NCBI GenBank assembly: GCA_037074615.1
Contig: CM073562.1
Coordinates: 4,015,001-4,079,000, forward strand
Length of the DNA: 64,000 bases
DNA from: Leucaena leucocephala
Lineage: Eukaryota > Streptophyta > Magnoliopsida > Fabales > Fabaceae
Reading direction: 5' to 3'
The translations under genes and the position numbers were made by a program. The first letter of the stretch is position 1. Every line of letters starts with the position of its first letter. Under the pieces are notes generated by a model. It saw only the letters and a list, made by a program, of their open reading frames with translations. It searched no databases and was not told the origin of the DNA. Below, one piece after another: positions 1-10,817 of this stretch.

Positions 1-2620
1 GTGGGTAATGATATTTTTAATGAGTCGTGACTCGAGAGTTTGTTTTGCAACCACAGTTTCCTTGACTTGGGTGGATAATTCTTCAATGAAACAATTTCAT
101 GGTCTCAAACAAATCGTAGAATAAATAAATATATGCAATTGAACTCTAAAAAATATAAGATTATATAGTACATAATATCCTCTTCTTATTTTTCATGTGT
201 CAAATATCATAAATTTTATATGTATTACAATTTTATTCATAATCTTTTTAATTTACTATAATTTTACCAAAAATTATAGTAAATTAAAAAAATTATGAGT
301 AAAATTATATTAAATTAAAAATGTTATGGATAAAATTGTATCACAAATAAGATTAATTTACTTGACGTATAAGAGAAATAAGATTAGGATATTGGTGCTA
401 TATAAATCCAAAAATATATCTCTAAATTTTTATATAAAATTTACAATTAATTGCAATTTGCACATGTGGATTATGTATTTATGTATACTATATACTTCCT
501 TACTTATAGAATACTAGTTTATATTAAATAACTTGATCCATTGGTCAAAACAAATAATTAATACATATAAAGAATTACTCAAATTGTAAAAATTAGATAA
601 TTAATTTATAGAAATAATTTAAAATAAAAGGACTAAACTGTCCCTCACCTTTTAACTACTTGTGTAATTAATTAAAAACAAAACAGTTTTTTAGTTTGTA
701 AGTCCATGATGTTCACTGAGCATTCACTTTCCATATATGTTAGATGGATTGGGAGTAAAATTTCAGCCATGTTTCCATGATGAATAGTGTAATGAAATCC
801 ATTTGAAATTAAAATATAGCAAATATTAATGTTGGATATCTTGAATTCTTTTTCAATAATGTCAACTCCGGATGCTATGATTGGTATGAAGAATGAATCC
901 ACACATAGAAACGATGAAGAAACGAGAGTGAAATAGAGGCAACGAATGAGTTATCTCACCGGACATAGATTTTATGGCACGATGATGATCAAACAGTGGC
1001 CATATATATAGTAACGATGACTTTTGCTCGTTTCAAAGAATTTGTAGGTGCTAAGGTTTTTGCATTTGACATCTGTGTCTTCCCATTTAAGTCAAATCTG
1101 GTTAGTTTTAAAAATTATAAGGGTAATAATATCTTTTCCATTTGATTACAAAGAGGTTTGCATCCCCACGTATAAGTTCCAGTCGTGTAATTCAAATGCA
1201 GCTACTTAATGGAATCAGCAAACCAAAATGTAATCTCCTTTCTCTTTTATTTTTAATATAAAAAAATTTAAATAGGTTAATACCATCCCCTATTAAGATT
1301 AATATACAATCCTAAAATTTAGAGAATATTTACAAAAAAAATTATAATATCGTCAACTAAAGGAGTCATCACAATAGTAGAGAGAATTAAATTTATATCT
1401 TTATAAAATATAATTATATTTTTTATTATATGTATTAAATGTAACCTCTTTTCTATTATTATAGAATCCAAACTAATTAAACACTTGAATAAGCCTTTTG
1501 CATTAAGATTACAGGTTTCATAAAATGGGGCCAAACAAACCCTTTCTATTAAGCTACAAGGGACCAACTTAAAATGAGAGTGAAGTATAGAGGATAAAGT
1601 AATGAATTTTCCCTGTGTGTTTAAGGTAATGCAACTTGAAGAGCTTATCCACAAATGAAGGATAAGATCATGATGACAAGGTGATGACTTGTCGGTCTAT
1701 TCTTTCTTTCAGTGTTTAATCCATAATTTTCTTTAACCCTCCATATACCTACGTCATAAAGTAGGAAAATTAATTAATTTACTAATTAAGCTACTTTATC
1801 AGTTATTCTTCCATTCATTTTCTAAAAACCACTGCCTTAACCTTATCACTGGTCAATTTATAAAAATCATACTCAAACCAGTGATTAGTTACATTAAATA
1901 AATGTGTAATTTCTCATACGAAAATTTCTACATTATGCTCACCATTTTATAGAACTGTAATTGATTAATACCAAATATTTTTCAGCAACAATTTTTAAAA
2001 ACCATGGTTAAATTAATAATTTTGTGGTTTTTATGGCCAATACAAGTGTTTTCCCCCCTTTTAAACCGTGGGTAAGTTCTTAAACAATTGACCGCAGTTT
2101 TCATATAACAGGGCTAATTTAAAAAGTAGCCGCTTCGGTTTACATAAATAAATAAATAAATAAATAAATAAATGATAGCTAAGACTCTACGCAATTTAAC
2201 CACGAATTTTTAAAAAGTGGTATTTATTTCATTGATTAACTCTACATTCCGGTATATTATACTTCGTGGTTTTTTTAATTTATTTATAGTAAAAACAATT
2301 CTTTATTAAAGCCTTTACGCTGGGCTTGCCAAACTATTTTTTATATGGTAATATTATATTTTAAATAAAGAATTTATATATTATTCATATAGAAATGGGA
2401 TTTTTTACCCCATAATAGTACACTAGTAAGTGTACTACGAAATATATACTTATGTCGTCTTTTTTTATTTAATTAAAAAAGAAAGTACCAATCCCCTGTA
2501 ATAAGCAGTCACCCTTTGAGCTCTGGATCCATCTCAAAGGAACAAAAGCCCAATTCCTATTATGTTTGGGCTTTAGCCCCATTTCCATATGATGATTTCA
2601 TTATATTTTAAATTTGTAAA
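1..2620. other. AT-rich intergenic DNA, no gene recognised
   Basis: No frame here gives a protein with recognisable domains. Short ORFs on both strands are what AT-rich DNA gives by chance. An (AAAT)n microsatellite lies near 2146-2173. From about 1980 to 2290 there are several short GTGG/CCAC-rich tracts between A/T runs (such as ACCGTGG, GTGGTTTTT and CCACGAATTTTT) that look like an eroded repeat, but I could not delimit its ends. Confidence 0.6.
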
Positions 2621-2627
2621 CAATAGG

Positions 2628-3175
2628 GCTCGTTCTACCCGACATTAATATCGTCTAGGAAGAAGAGAGACTTCGCCCTACCCTTGGATCGTGAATGAGC
2701 CCAACCCATTTCTAAAAATTTTTTTACCAAAAAAAAATTGCAGACAACTACCAATGGGGGTTGGTCCGAGTGGTAAGCGGTTCGGTATCACTTAAGTAAG
2801 ATCTTGAATTCAAGCCTTGACGTATGTAAAAATTCTCATTGGGAGACTCACCCATCATAGCAGGTGCACAACGTAGGTTGGATCCGGATATAGTTGGGGC
2901 AAAGCTCTAGTGACTTAGTGGGCAATAAATTTTTTTTGTAAACAACTAACCCATAGTCCGTAAGTTTAACTGGCGAAGGGGTGAGACATGCGACTATTTA
3001 GAGTGCATTCTATCCTTAGGAGGCATTCTAGCTTTTAGATGTCTAGGTTTACACTTAAGGGTAATAGACGGCTTGCCATACTCGACATTGATATCGTTTA
3101 GGAGGAAGGGAGACTTCGTCTTGACCTTGGAACGTGGGTGAACACAACCTCTTTCTAAAAATTATTTACATACAA
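2628..3175 (+). repeat. Two copies of a dispersed plant repeat, interrupted by SINEs
   Basis: The segment 2634-2728 and the segment 3076-3165 resemble each other: both read roughly CGACATTAATATCGT, then a purine run, then GAGACTTCG, and both end near TTTCTAAAAATT. The second copy carries a longer left part from about 3030 (TAGGTTTACACTTAAGGGTAATAGACGGC). The same sequence appears reverse-complemented at 60950-61200 and, more worn, at 15970-16200. Family unknown; no coding capacity. Each copy here is followed by a small insertion with target-site duplications. Confidence 0.6.
2751..2941 (+). mobile_element. tRNA-derived SINE with target-site duplication
   Basis: The ~190 bp element begins GGGGGTTGGTCCGAGTGGTA, which resembles a tRNA-type polymerase III box A. 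About 35 bp later it has a worn box B-like TCTTGAATTCAAGCC. It ends in a T-run followed by TTTTTTTGTA, the 3' end typical of AU-type plant SINEs. It is flanked by the 7-bp direct repeat ACAACTA (2744-2750 and 2942-2948), as expected for LINE-mobilised insertion. No coding capacity. The AU-SINE family assignment is from memory of its structure, not from an alignment. Confidence 0.75.
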
Positions 3176-3247
3176 GTGGAGTTCGTGCATTAGTCTTGGT
3201 GAGAGACTGATGCTGAACTCATATAAATTTTCTCTTTGTAAAAAAAA
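3176..3247. mobile_element. 72-bp insertion with 10-bp target-site duplication
   Basis: A short segment lies between two copies of TTACATACAA (3166-3175 and 3248-3257). It ends CTCTTTGTA followed by an A-run. The perfect 10-bp duplication shows a transposition event, probably a truncated SINE or other short retroposon. It contains an internal imperfect inverted repeat (AGTCTTGGTGAGAGACT). Family not identified. Confidence 0.5.
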
Positions 3248-3259
3248 TTACATACAAAA

Positions 3260-4300
3260 CTAATGGAGTTAGGTTTAGTAAAAGGGGTTAGTCCTCTAAA
3301 ATATGACGGCTTATTCATAAAAAAAGAAATTTACATATAAAATGACACAATAAATATAATTAAATGTGTATTAAGTTTATTCATATCCTATGTTCTATAT
3401 TAGGTATTGAAAACCAAACTAATGATTAAATTGGCCAATGGCCCAACTATAGTTGAATTAGGGTCAACCTAATTAAGAGTAAAATAATATATTTATTTAA
3501 AACATACAAAAATATTTATATATATATAACCGTAAAAAATAATATTTAAATAAAATTATTAATTCATAAGTAAATCAAATATTAATGTATAAATTATACA
3601 TAATCTAATAAAATAAAGACACTATAGTATAAATATGATATATTGTTATTTTTTAAAAACTCAAAATTAGATTGTTTCAAGCTCAAAAAAAGGAGGGAAA
3701 ATTTTTAACTTGATTGACCAGTCTAAAACTTTTGAGTAAACTAGTGAGGGGACTTGTCTACTAGTTCATTGGTTTTGACTCACCAATTCAGATTAGGTTT
3801 TAGTACAATGAAGACTGGCACTCTTGATTTGAGAAATAAAAAAAAAAAAATTAAAAAAAGGAAGAGATACAGTCTGTTGTGTGATTGCCTATTGTTATTA
3901 CTATTATAGCTGTTTAGTGTGAAAGAACACAACATAGGCTTTAATTATCTTTAATAAATCAATGATGATTAATATAATTAATGTAGCAACATGGGCTTAA
4001 ACAAGATGCTTGTACTTATCACCACTACAAAACGAGGTTCATATTTCTCATCACTACACTTGTCAGTGAAGTGACGAGACATGTATATGTAATCAATGTT
4101 AATCACATGCTAATCACCCAATCACTCTCTCTTGTTTTTGTGCACTTAATTAATTAATCCTCCTTTTCTTTTCTTTTCTTTTTTAATTTAGCATGCAAAT
4201 CACGAAATCTCATAAAGAGATTCTTAATTAGCTGTCTTTGTAATCTTTGTCTGATTCTCCATTATTCGACTTAACCAACCTCTAGCTATCACCTATAACA
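3260..4300. other. AT-rich intergenic DNA, no gene recognised
   Basis: Contains only short random ORFs, homopolymer A/T runs and a CT-rich tract near 4160-4180. Nothing else could be supported. Confidence 0.5.
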
Positions 4301-4309
4301 AGGAAAAAA

Positions 4310-5890
4310 ACAACCTGCTGATTAATTAATTATCAATAAATAATAATAATAATAATACAAAAAGGTATTGCTTCAAACTTCAATCCACGTTCAGTTCATC
4401 TAAGTCAGATGGAATATAATAATATATGGCTGAAACCGATCACCAGGAATTTAGACATCTTTTTTTACTATAGTTATTTTTCAAGTTCAAAAAGGGAAAA
4501 TGGGTCATATAGATTGTTTGTTTTTTGAACTTTCCTATTCCTTAAATTAAGCAAAGTGTCCAATGCTTAAACAAAATAAATTAGTTCAAATACAAATTAA
4601 ATAGGGTTAAATCTAATGAATATTGCTAGTCTGTCACAATATAGTAAATTAAAATTTAAATCTTTGTTAAAATATATAGATACCCACATTTAGTATAGGA
4701 TTATATCTTAAACATAATCGCATCTAGTATGAATATATCCGTATGTAATCAAATAAATTAATTTCAAATAATGCATGCAAGTGATTGAGTGCAACGCTCA
4801 TATTATTTAAATGAATCTTTGTGAGATTAAAATTAATGATGTCATAATCAGAATTCATAAAATACCCAAATAATTAACAAATTAACCAGATATCACTTGA
4901 TTATAATATTAAATTATTGGCGCTTCACAATTTCATAAGTCTTGATAATTTCTGAATTTTTGTATAAAAAGTATTAGAGAGAATATTGGAGGGCTTTCTT
5001 TGTTTGTTTTTTTTTTTAAATTTGACAACATTTTGAATTAAGTATTTTATTCAAGTATATTATGAACTCAGTATTAACAATAATATTGATACATATATAG
5101 AACAATATATATGTTATGAAACATGTACATATATTTATTTTTTAATTACTTAATATTAACTTATTTAATTACTATTCGATTAATTTATGTAAGTATTTAA
5201 ATTCTTATAACCATTATCATAATTATTTTAATTTGTACCCAATTATAATTGTTCTATAACTAGGCTTGAAGCAAAAGCTGATTAACAATAATACATAGCG
5301 ATAATATAAAAAATAAAAATAAAAGGTAAAGCTTCATATTTCAAAACCACATTCACTTCATCTAGTCAATACCCCAGGAATTTAGACATCTTTTTTCCAT
5401 AATTATTTATTTTTATGTTCAAAAGAAAAATGGGTCATATGGAATACTTTTTATAGAACCTTTTCCCCACAATTAAGCAAAGTGTTGTTAAACATAATAA
5501 ATTAGTTAAAAATAATCCAACACATGATTTGAATGTATTATACATTGAAGTTATAGTAAAAGCCTGTGCTTCATATAGAGTTTGAGAAATTAGTCATATT
5601 ATCAATTGCTTCGATATAAATAGCATGGCTTAATAAACTTTTTTCTATAGCATATAAATGAATCTTAATATGAAATTCTGTACAAGGTATATGAATTAAA
5701 TAACCCACACTAATTTCTTTATAGAAAAGGTTTGAGAGAATATTGGAGGTTTTATTTTTCAAAAATATTAAATATTTTGAATTCAGTCACTCAAGATAAA
5801 CTTATATATATAGAACAACATGTTAAGTACTAAACATCTACTTTATGTTTAATTACTTAAATAATTAACTTATTCAATAACTGTGCTATA
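4310..5890 (+). repeat. Degenerate ~1 kb tandem duplication upstream of the OFP gene
   Basis: The stretch about 4315-4600 is repeated at about 5278-5515; shared landmarks are CAGGAATTTAGACATC (4443 and 5374), AATGGGTCATAT (4498 and 5429) and TTAAGCAAAGTGT (4547 and 5473). A second matched pair follows in the same order: GAGAGAATATTGGAGG (near 4977 and 5732), then ATTTTGAATT and TATATAGAACAA. The order is preserved, so this is one block duplicated in direct orientation with an offset that falls from about 930 bp to about 755 bp because of indels. No coding content. Confidence 0.65.
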
Positions 5891-6269
5891 AAAAGACTTC
5901 ATAATGTTCCTAATTTCATAATAATATATATCACTCTTTCCAAAATTAAGCATAGTGTGCTTGAGATACATAACCTACACAGCACATACTTCATACTTAT
6001 AAAGCCATGCATGCCACCTAATAGCTATCTCAAAAGAGAACTTGAAATCATGATTAGTTGAGTTAATTAAACACAATCATATTTATCAATTAACAATCAC
6101 AAAAATGTTTCCTAACGCCTACCATTCAAGCTCTTTTAAACCACTTTGCAATGCTGTGAACATGGAAACACAATGATTCAGTGTTTAGACCCACTTGTGA
6201 ACAGATACAGATAATAATTCATAACTTAAAACGCAAAGCTTCTTCTTCTTCGTCTCTTAACTCACAACA

Positions 6270-6809
6270 ATGAAACCCTCGAGATCACAGCAACGAGGTG
6301 TCTGCATGGCCTTGTGTTGCAGCTGTAATAGCAGACTCAGTGTTTCTTCTTCCTCAGAATTAGAAGCTGCAGAAAACAGTTCTTCATCATCAGCTTCTGC
6401 AGCTGATAGGTTTCCTTATGTTTCAAGCTTAGCTCACGCCATGGTTCAAGAGAGGCTTGATCAAATGGTCAGAGATCAGAGAGAGAGTTCCACGACGACG
6501 AGGCTTCGTCATCATCATCATCAGAATCAGAATCATCAGTTGCAAAAGAGAAGAGAAGAAGATGAAGGAACCAAGCTTGTGATGATGATGGCTATGGAGA
6601 AGAGTTCTTATGATCCAAGAGAGGATTTCAGAGAGTCGATAGTGGAGATGATAATGGCGAATCGGCTTCAAGACGCAAAAGAACTTCGAAGTCTGTTAAA
6701 TTATTATGTTTCAATGAATTCGCAAGAGTACCATAGTGTTATACTTGAGGTATTTCATAAGGTTTGTTCTAATCTCTTCCTATCATCATCTAAATGCCGA
6801 TATTGGTAA
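6270..6809 (+). CDS. OVATE family protein (OFP), transcription repressor-like
   Basis: Single-exon gene of 179 codons. The N-terminal half is low complexity: a Cys patch at residues 12-19, Ser/Ala-rich 23-45, and a His/Gln/Asn run at 81-91. The C-terminal OVATE domain spans about residues 108-172, with the pattern SSYDPREDFRESIVEMI at 112-128, then LLNYYVSMNSQEYHSVILEV around 142-161 and FHKVC at 162-166. OVATE proteins are plant-specific, usually intronless nuclear repressors that bind KNOX/BELL homeodomain and TRM proteins to shape organs and secondary walls; this is family knowledge. The length fits the short OFP subgroup. The ATG at 6270 gives the longest frame; Met13 is a less likely alternative. 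A polypyrimidine-rich leader (TTCTTCTTCTTCGTCTC) precedes the start. Confidence 0.9.
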   Translation: MKPSRSQQRGVCMALCCSCNSRLSVSSSSELEAAENSSSSSASAADRFPYVSSLAHAMVQERLDQMVRDQRESSTTTRLRHHHHQNQNHQLQKRREEDEGTKLVMMMAMEKSSYDPREDFRESIVEMIMANRLQDAKELRSLLNYYVSMNSQEYHSVILEVFHKVCSNLFLSSSKCRYW

Positions 6810-6910
6810 TAACAAATTATTGGGAATTAATTTCGTTTCCCACAAGCTAATTAAGTTTCATTTTCAGTGAACATATATTTCGCTTTTAACATGTCCTCAC
6901 TGATACTTTA

Positions 6911-7132
6911 TACTCCTCCGTCCTTAATATATAAGATTTACTTGTTTTTGTTTATCATTTTTTTAAATTATCCCTATTTATACTCTCTCAATAATAATTA
7001 AGTAAGAGAAGAGAAATACAGGGAGTTAAAGAAGATAATTAGAGTATTTAAAAAAAATTATATGATATTAATTAATTTAATTAACTCTATATCTAATCAA
7101 ATTAATTAAATAAATATTATATCAAGGATAAG
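6911..7132. mobile_element. MITE of the CTCC..GGAG family (copy A)
   Basis: The left end reads TACTCCTCCGTCCTTAATATATAAG. The interior contains the CTCTCAATAATAATTAAGTAAG motif and the TCTAATCAAATTAATTAAATA motif seen in copies at 33958 and 35276. The right end (ATATTATATCAAGGATAAGTA) is worn. It resembles Stowaway/Tc1-mariner-type MITEs, whose termini are CTCCCTCCGT. No coding capacity. Confidence 0.65.
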
Positions 7133-7735
7133 TAGACTTATAAAATATAGTGGACTAAATTATATATATACTTGTTTGGATAAGTACATAATTTAGTTTA
7201 GTTAGCATAAGAATATTTTTGGATATGGTAAAGTTGATATTAATATAAAATATAAATGGAAAATTAATCTACAAGTCTTATAGTTTATCTTAATTTTAAA
7301 TCCGATCCCTATAATTTATTTTATTTGAATTGAACACTTGAAACAAAGTAGTAGATTCCATAAAAAGTAATGAAATTCTGTAAATTGAAATTAGCGATTT
7401 TTACAACTTAAAGATAAATTCCTAGAACAAATAAAACTATATATGGGCTTAACTAAATATAAATATAACCTTTTCTTTGGAATTAATGATCTTGAAAGCA
7501 TACTCTCTTTTCTATTGATACGATGCGTTCAAAATTTTAATCTCACATAATTAATTAATTATATAATTTTTTTTACCCTTTAATTAGTATTTCTCAAAAG
7601 TAGGGAATTCAAAATAAATGCGAAACAATTTTCAAAAACAAATTTGGTTTCACTATACTTATGACAAAAATTATTCCCTCATCATGAATTGAATGGATCA
7701 GAGTTTAGCCATCCCCTGACAATTAACAGCTATAA

Positions 7736-7767
7736 GCAGATTATATATATATATATATATAATCTGC
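7736..7767. repeat. Perfect 32-bp AT palindrome downstream of KIN-like gene
   Basis: GCAGATTATAT at the left is the exact reverse complement of ATATAATCTGC at the right around a TA core. It would form a fully paired hairpin if transcribed with the KIN-like 3' UTR (minus strand). Confidence 0.85.
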
Positions 7768-7840
7768 CAGCCAAATCATCATGGCATGTAAGTTTTAATG
7801 TATAGAGAGAAACCGTATTACAAAAAATAATGACCAATTA

Positions 7841-7870
7841 ATGATCATATATATATATATATATGATCAT
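7841..7870. repeat. Perfect 30-bp AT palindrome at the 3' end of the KIN-like gene
   Basis: The arms ATGATCATAT and ATATGATCAT enclose an AT core. It ends three bases from the stop codon of the minus-strand KIN-like gene, so it lies at the very start of that 3' UTR. It may act as a hairpin or simply be a microsatellite with symmetrical edges. Confidence 0.8.
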
Positions 7871-7872
7871 GT

Positions 7873-8646
7873 TCACTTGTTCATCCCTGTTGCTTCCTTC
7901 ACTGCATCAACAGCTCCTTGTGCCTTTGCCTGCATCTGCTGGCCAGCCTACGCACCACAATACACAGATTTACTTTAATTATTTCCGAAAGATTCAGAAA
8001 AATGAGTCACATTGTATAGTTTCATTCCATAAAAGGACATTTGAATTGAAGAAAACATAAAATGAAAGAGAAGAAAAGTTAGTTAATTAGTTCTACCATA
8101 TAAACGTTTTTGTTGATTTAGATTTTGATTGGAAAAAAACACTATTCCCCAATTTTCTCCTTCAATATTCTCCTCATTCTAACCACACATACATCATTTT
8201 ATATATATAACTATTTAACTGGATCATATTTGAGTATAGTAGAGTCCAATTATATATTTTATACATTCACACAGACTTGAACTTAAGATTTTGTCAAAAC
8301 TCTTTTCAGTTGGACCAGTATCTATTAGTTATATATATAGCATTTAAGAGTAAGGTTAATCATAATCATAATTTACACAAACTTGAAGGTGCATATATAT
8401 ATATATATATATATGATGATGATGATGATGAAGAATTAATGTATAGAACCTCTTGCATGGATTCTTTGGCCGACTGAGCAGCATTACTAGCCTTGTCCAT
8501 CATGTTGTTAGCCTTCTCCTGCAATAATATTACCCAAACAATCATATATATATATATATAGTTATATCAAACTTGAGAGAGAGAGAGACCTCAGTTTTGC
8601 CCTTGGCTTGGCCAGCATTGTAGCTCATGCTGTTCTGGGAGTCCAT
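7873..8646 (-). CDS. KIN2: KIN2/COR6.6-like cold- and ABA-stress peptide
   Basis: Three exons on the minus strand join in frame to a 66-residue protein: 8646-8590 (19 codons), 8518-8450 (23) and 7947-7873 (24 plus TGA). All introns are GT..AG and phase 0. The product begins MDSQNSMSYNAGQAKGKTE, continues with an Ala/Lys/Asn amphipathic stretch (EKANNMMDKASNAAQSAKES) and ends AVKEATGMNK. This is the layout of the small hydrophilic KIN1/KIN2/COR6.6 family (about 65-67 residues), late-embryogenesis-abundant-like proteins that accumulate in the cytoplasm under cold, drought or ABA; function here is inferred from the family. The gene sits in AT-microsatellite-rich DNA: (TA)n or (AT)n tracts lie in both introns and just past the stop. 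No CCGAC core was seen in the first ~500 bp upstream. Confidence 0.88.
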
Positions 8647-9171
8647 TTTTGTTCTTGTTGATGCTGTAAAATAAGCTGATAATATATATAATGATGAAGA
8701 TGAAGAATAATTATAATTAAGCAGATCGTCTTGAAGATTAACTTCCCACTGTACTCATATATATATATTGGAGTTGTTGAAGGCGTTGGCGTATTTTTCT
8801 CATTTTGGGAATTTGGATTTGGAACAATTCAATTCAACGAGAGACTCTCTTTTACACAAATGGCATTGTTTTCTAAGAGTGAGGATCTTCATTCTTTCTT
8901 CACCACAAAATATATGTGGACAGATTAACTTATATTGTGATTGCTACTACGTTCACTTTTGACCGTGTTTATATATATGAAAGAAACTTTTCAAAATAAT
9001 CCATGCTGTATGCATATCACTGTTTTTTTTTTTAATAAACTTTTATTGAAAAAGAGCATTATAAAAATTGTGATCATCATGATAATTATAGATAATAACC
9101 ATGATTTAATTGTAATTTATGAAATTTTGTCTTCAGCCTAACATTAATTTTTTTGGTTAATCAACATGCTC

Positions 9172-9422
9172 ATTTGGTCCTTAATATAAGATATATTTAA
9201 ATAATTTAATTAGATTAAAAAAGTTAATTAATATAACGTATTTTTTTTAAAATACCATAATAATTTTCCTTAATTCTTTTCCTCTATTTCTTATTGATTA
9301 TTGTGGAGGAAATATCAATAGGAGTAATTTAAAAAAAAATTGATAAATATAAGAAAAATATTTTATATTTATGATTAAAATTAACTCATAAAGTAGATCT
9401 TATATTAAAGACTGGAGGAGTA
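9172..9422. mobile_element. MITE of the CTCC..GGAG family (copy B)
   Basis: The left end is TGGTCCTTAATATAAG and the right end is CTTATATTAAAGACTGGAGGAGTA, so the two ends are roughly reverse complements of each other. The inner sequence (TTAATTAGATTAAAAAAGTTA and GATAAATATAAGAAA) matches the copy at 35276-35509. Non-coding. Confidence 0.7.
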
Positions 9423-10817
9423 TTTAATATGCTTATATATGATCCGTATTCAAGTGTTTTCAAATGTCAAGGTGTCATATCATGGCACTATGCATTCTAA
9501 ATGCATCAGCAAACATTGGTCCTAATAGAAGGAGTTATAACCACTTGAGCATGAGATTTTGAATTTGAGATATGTCGTGAATGCTAGAAGATATCTTCAG
9601 GAAAGTTACCCTAACAACACGAATCCATATTAATTGGGTTCCAATGTGCTAGCAGGTCAGCATTGTTATTATACATTATGCTCCTTTATCTGTTACTTGT
9701 TGACCGAGTAATAGAATGGAAAATTTTGGAGGATATGATAAATACAAGTAGTATGTACCAAGAGATGGGGAAATAGCCGAATGAAAATGTTTCAAATTTG
9801 TATTTGACACAGTAAGACATGCAAATACATAACTACTTCGCAATTGTACAAAAATTGCTTCTGTGCAGCCAGTGTCCTATGGTTTTGTTATCAAAATAAT
9901 GGCTCATTGCCATTGAGCTTAGAGTTTAATAGCATCAGAACTCTTTTGTAAATAGAAGGCTGTAAACTCAATCCGCTTTTAACTTTAAATTTTTAGATTT
10001 TGTCCATCTAATTTTAAAAAAAAGAATAATAGTTCACCTTGCTTTGCTAACACTTCACAGATCTTGATCTTAACTTTTTTTGTAGGGATTTTAAACAATA
10101 TGATAAGTTCCTAAAGGAAAAAAAGAAAATCCTATTTCCGTTGTTCTTAACTTGGGAAGACATGCTTTCACTTTTACAATTACATGTGTTCATCTTTGCT
10201 AAGATTTGAAAATGAAAAAAAAAAAAACTATTCTATTTTCATATATATGATTTACTTAAGCTTTTGATGCATTTTTCCCTCTATATGTAGTTGTCCAGTT
10301 CAAATCATGAGATGCGTATTAAATGGGAAACGTTAGAACCCTCTATATTCTAAACCTTGAAAAGGATTATACTTCTACTAAATAAAAAGAAAACAAGGAT
10401 GCCGTGATGAGTAGAGTGACGAAAGATTTTAACCCCAAATCCTGAGACACCATATAACTCAACACTGTCACTAAAAAAATTGTAACAAAGTTCTGTAACA
10501 ATTTCACACTTGCACAACTGGAAAAGAGCAGAGACTCGTAGTATCAGCTTTAAATTAAAAAAACAAGGAACAAATTCTACACACATCCAAGCTTCATTCA
10601 TAACTTGGATGCCTCACCATCCAAGTCACTAACTATACATGGTACAAAACGTGTGGTCCAATGTCAAACAAACACAAACACCAGCAAAACCTTCATTAGC
10701 CAGAATGCTTTACAACTATTTATGCAGGTTGAATTAATACCAGTCCTTCTCTGCTTTGTACTACTGCTTCGATTTCTCTCAAATGCTTGAAAGTCTCGGC
10801 TTTTTCATCACTTATTG

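Noticed and set aside
1319..1654. 111-codon minus-strand ORF
   Set aside because: Composition follows the AT-rich surroundings, no motif, no splice context, no regulatory look; chance frame.
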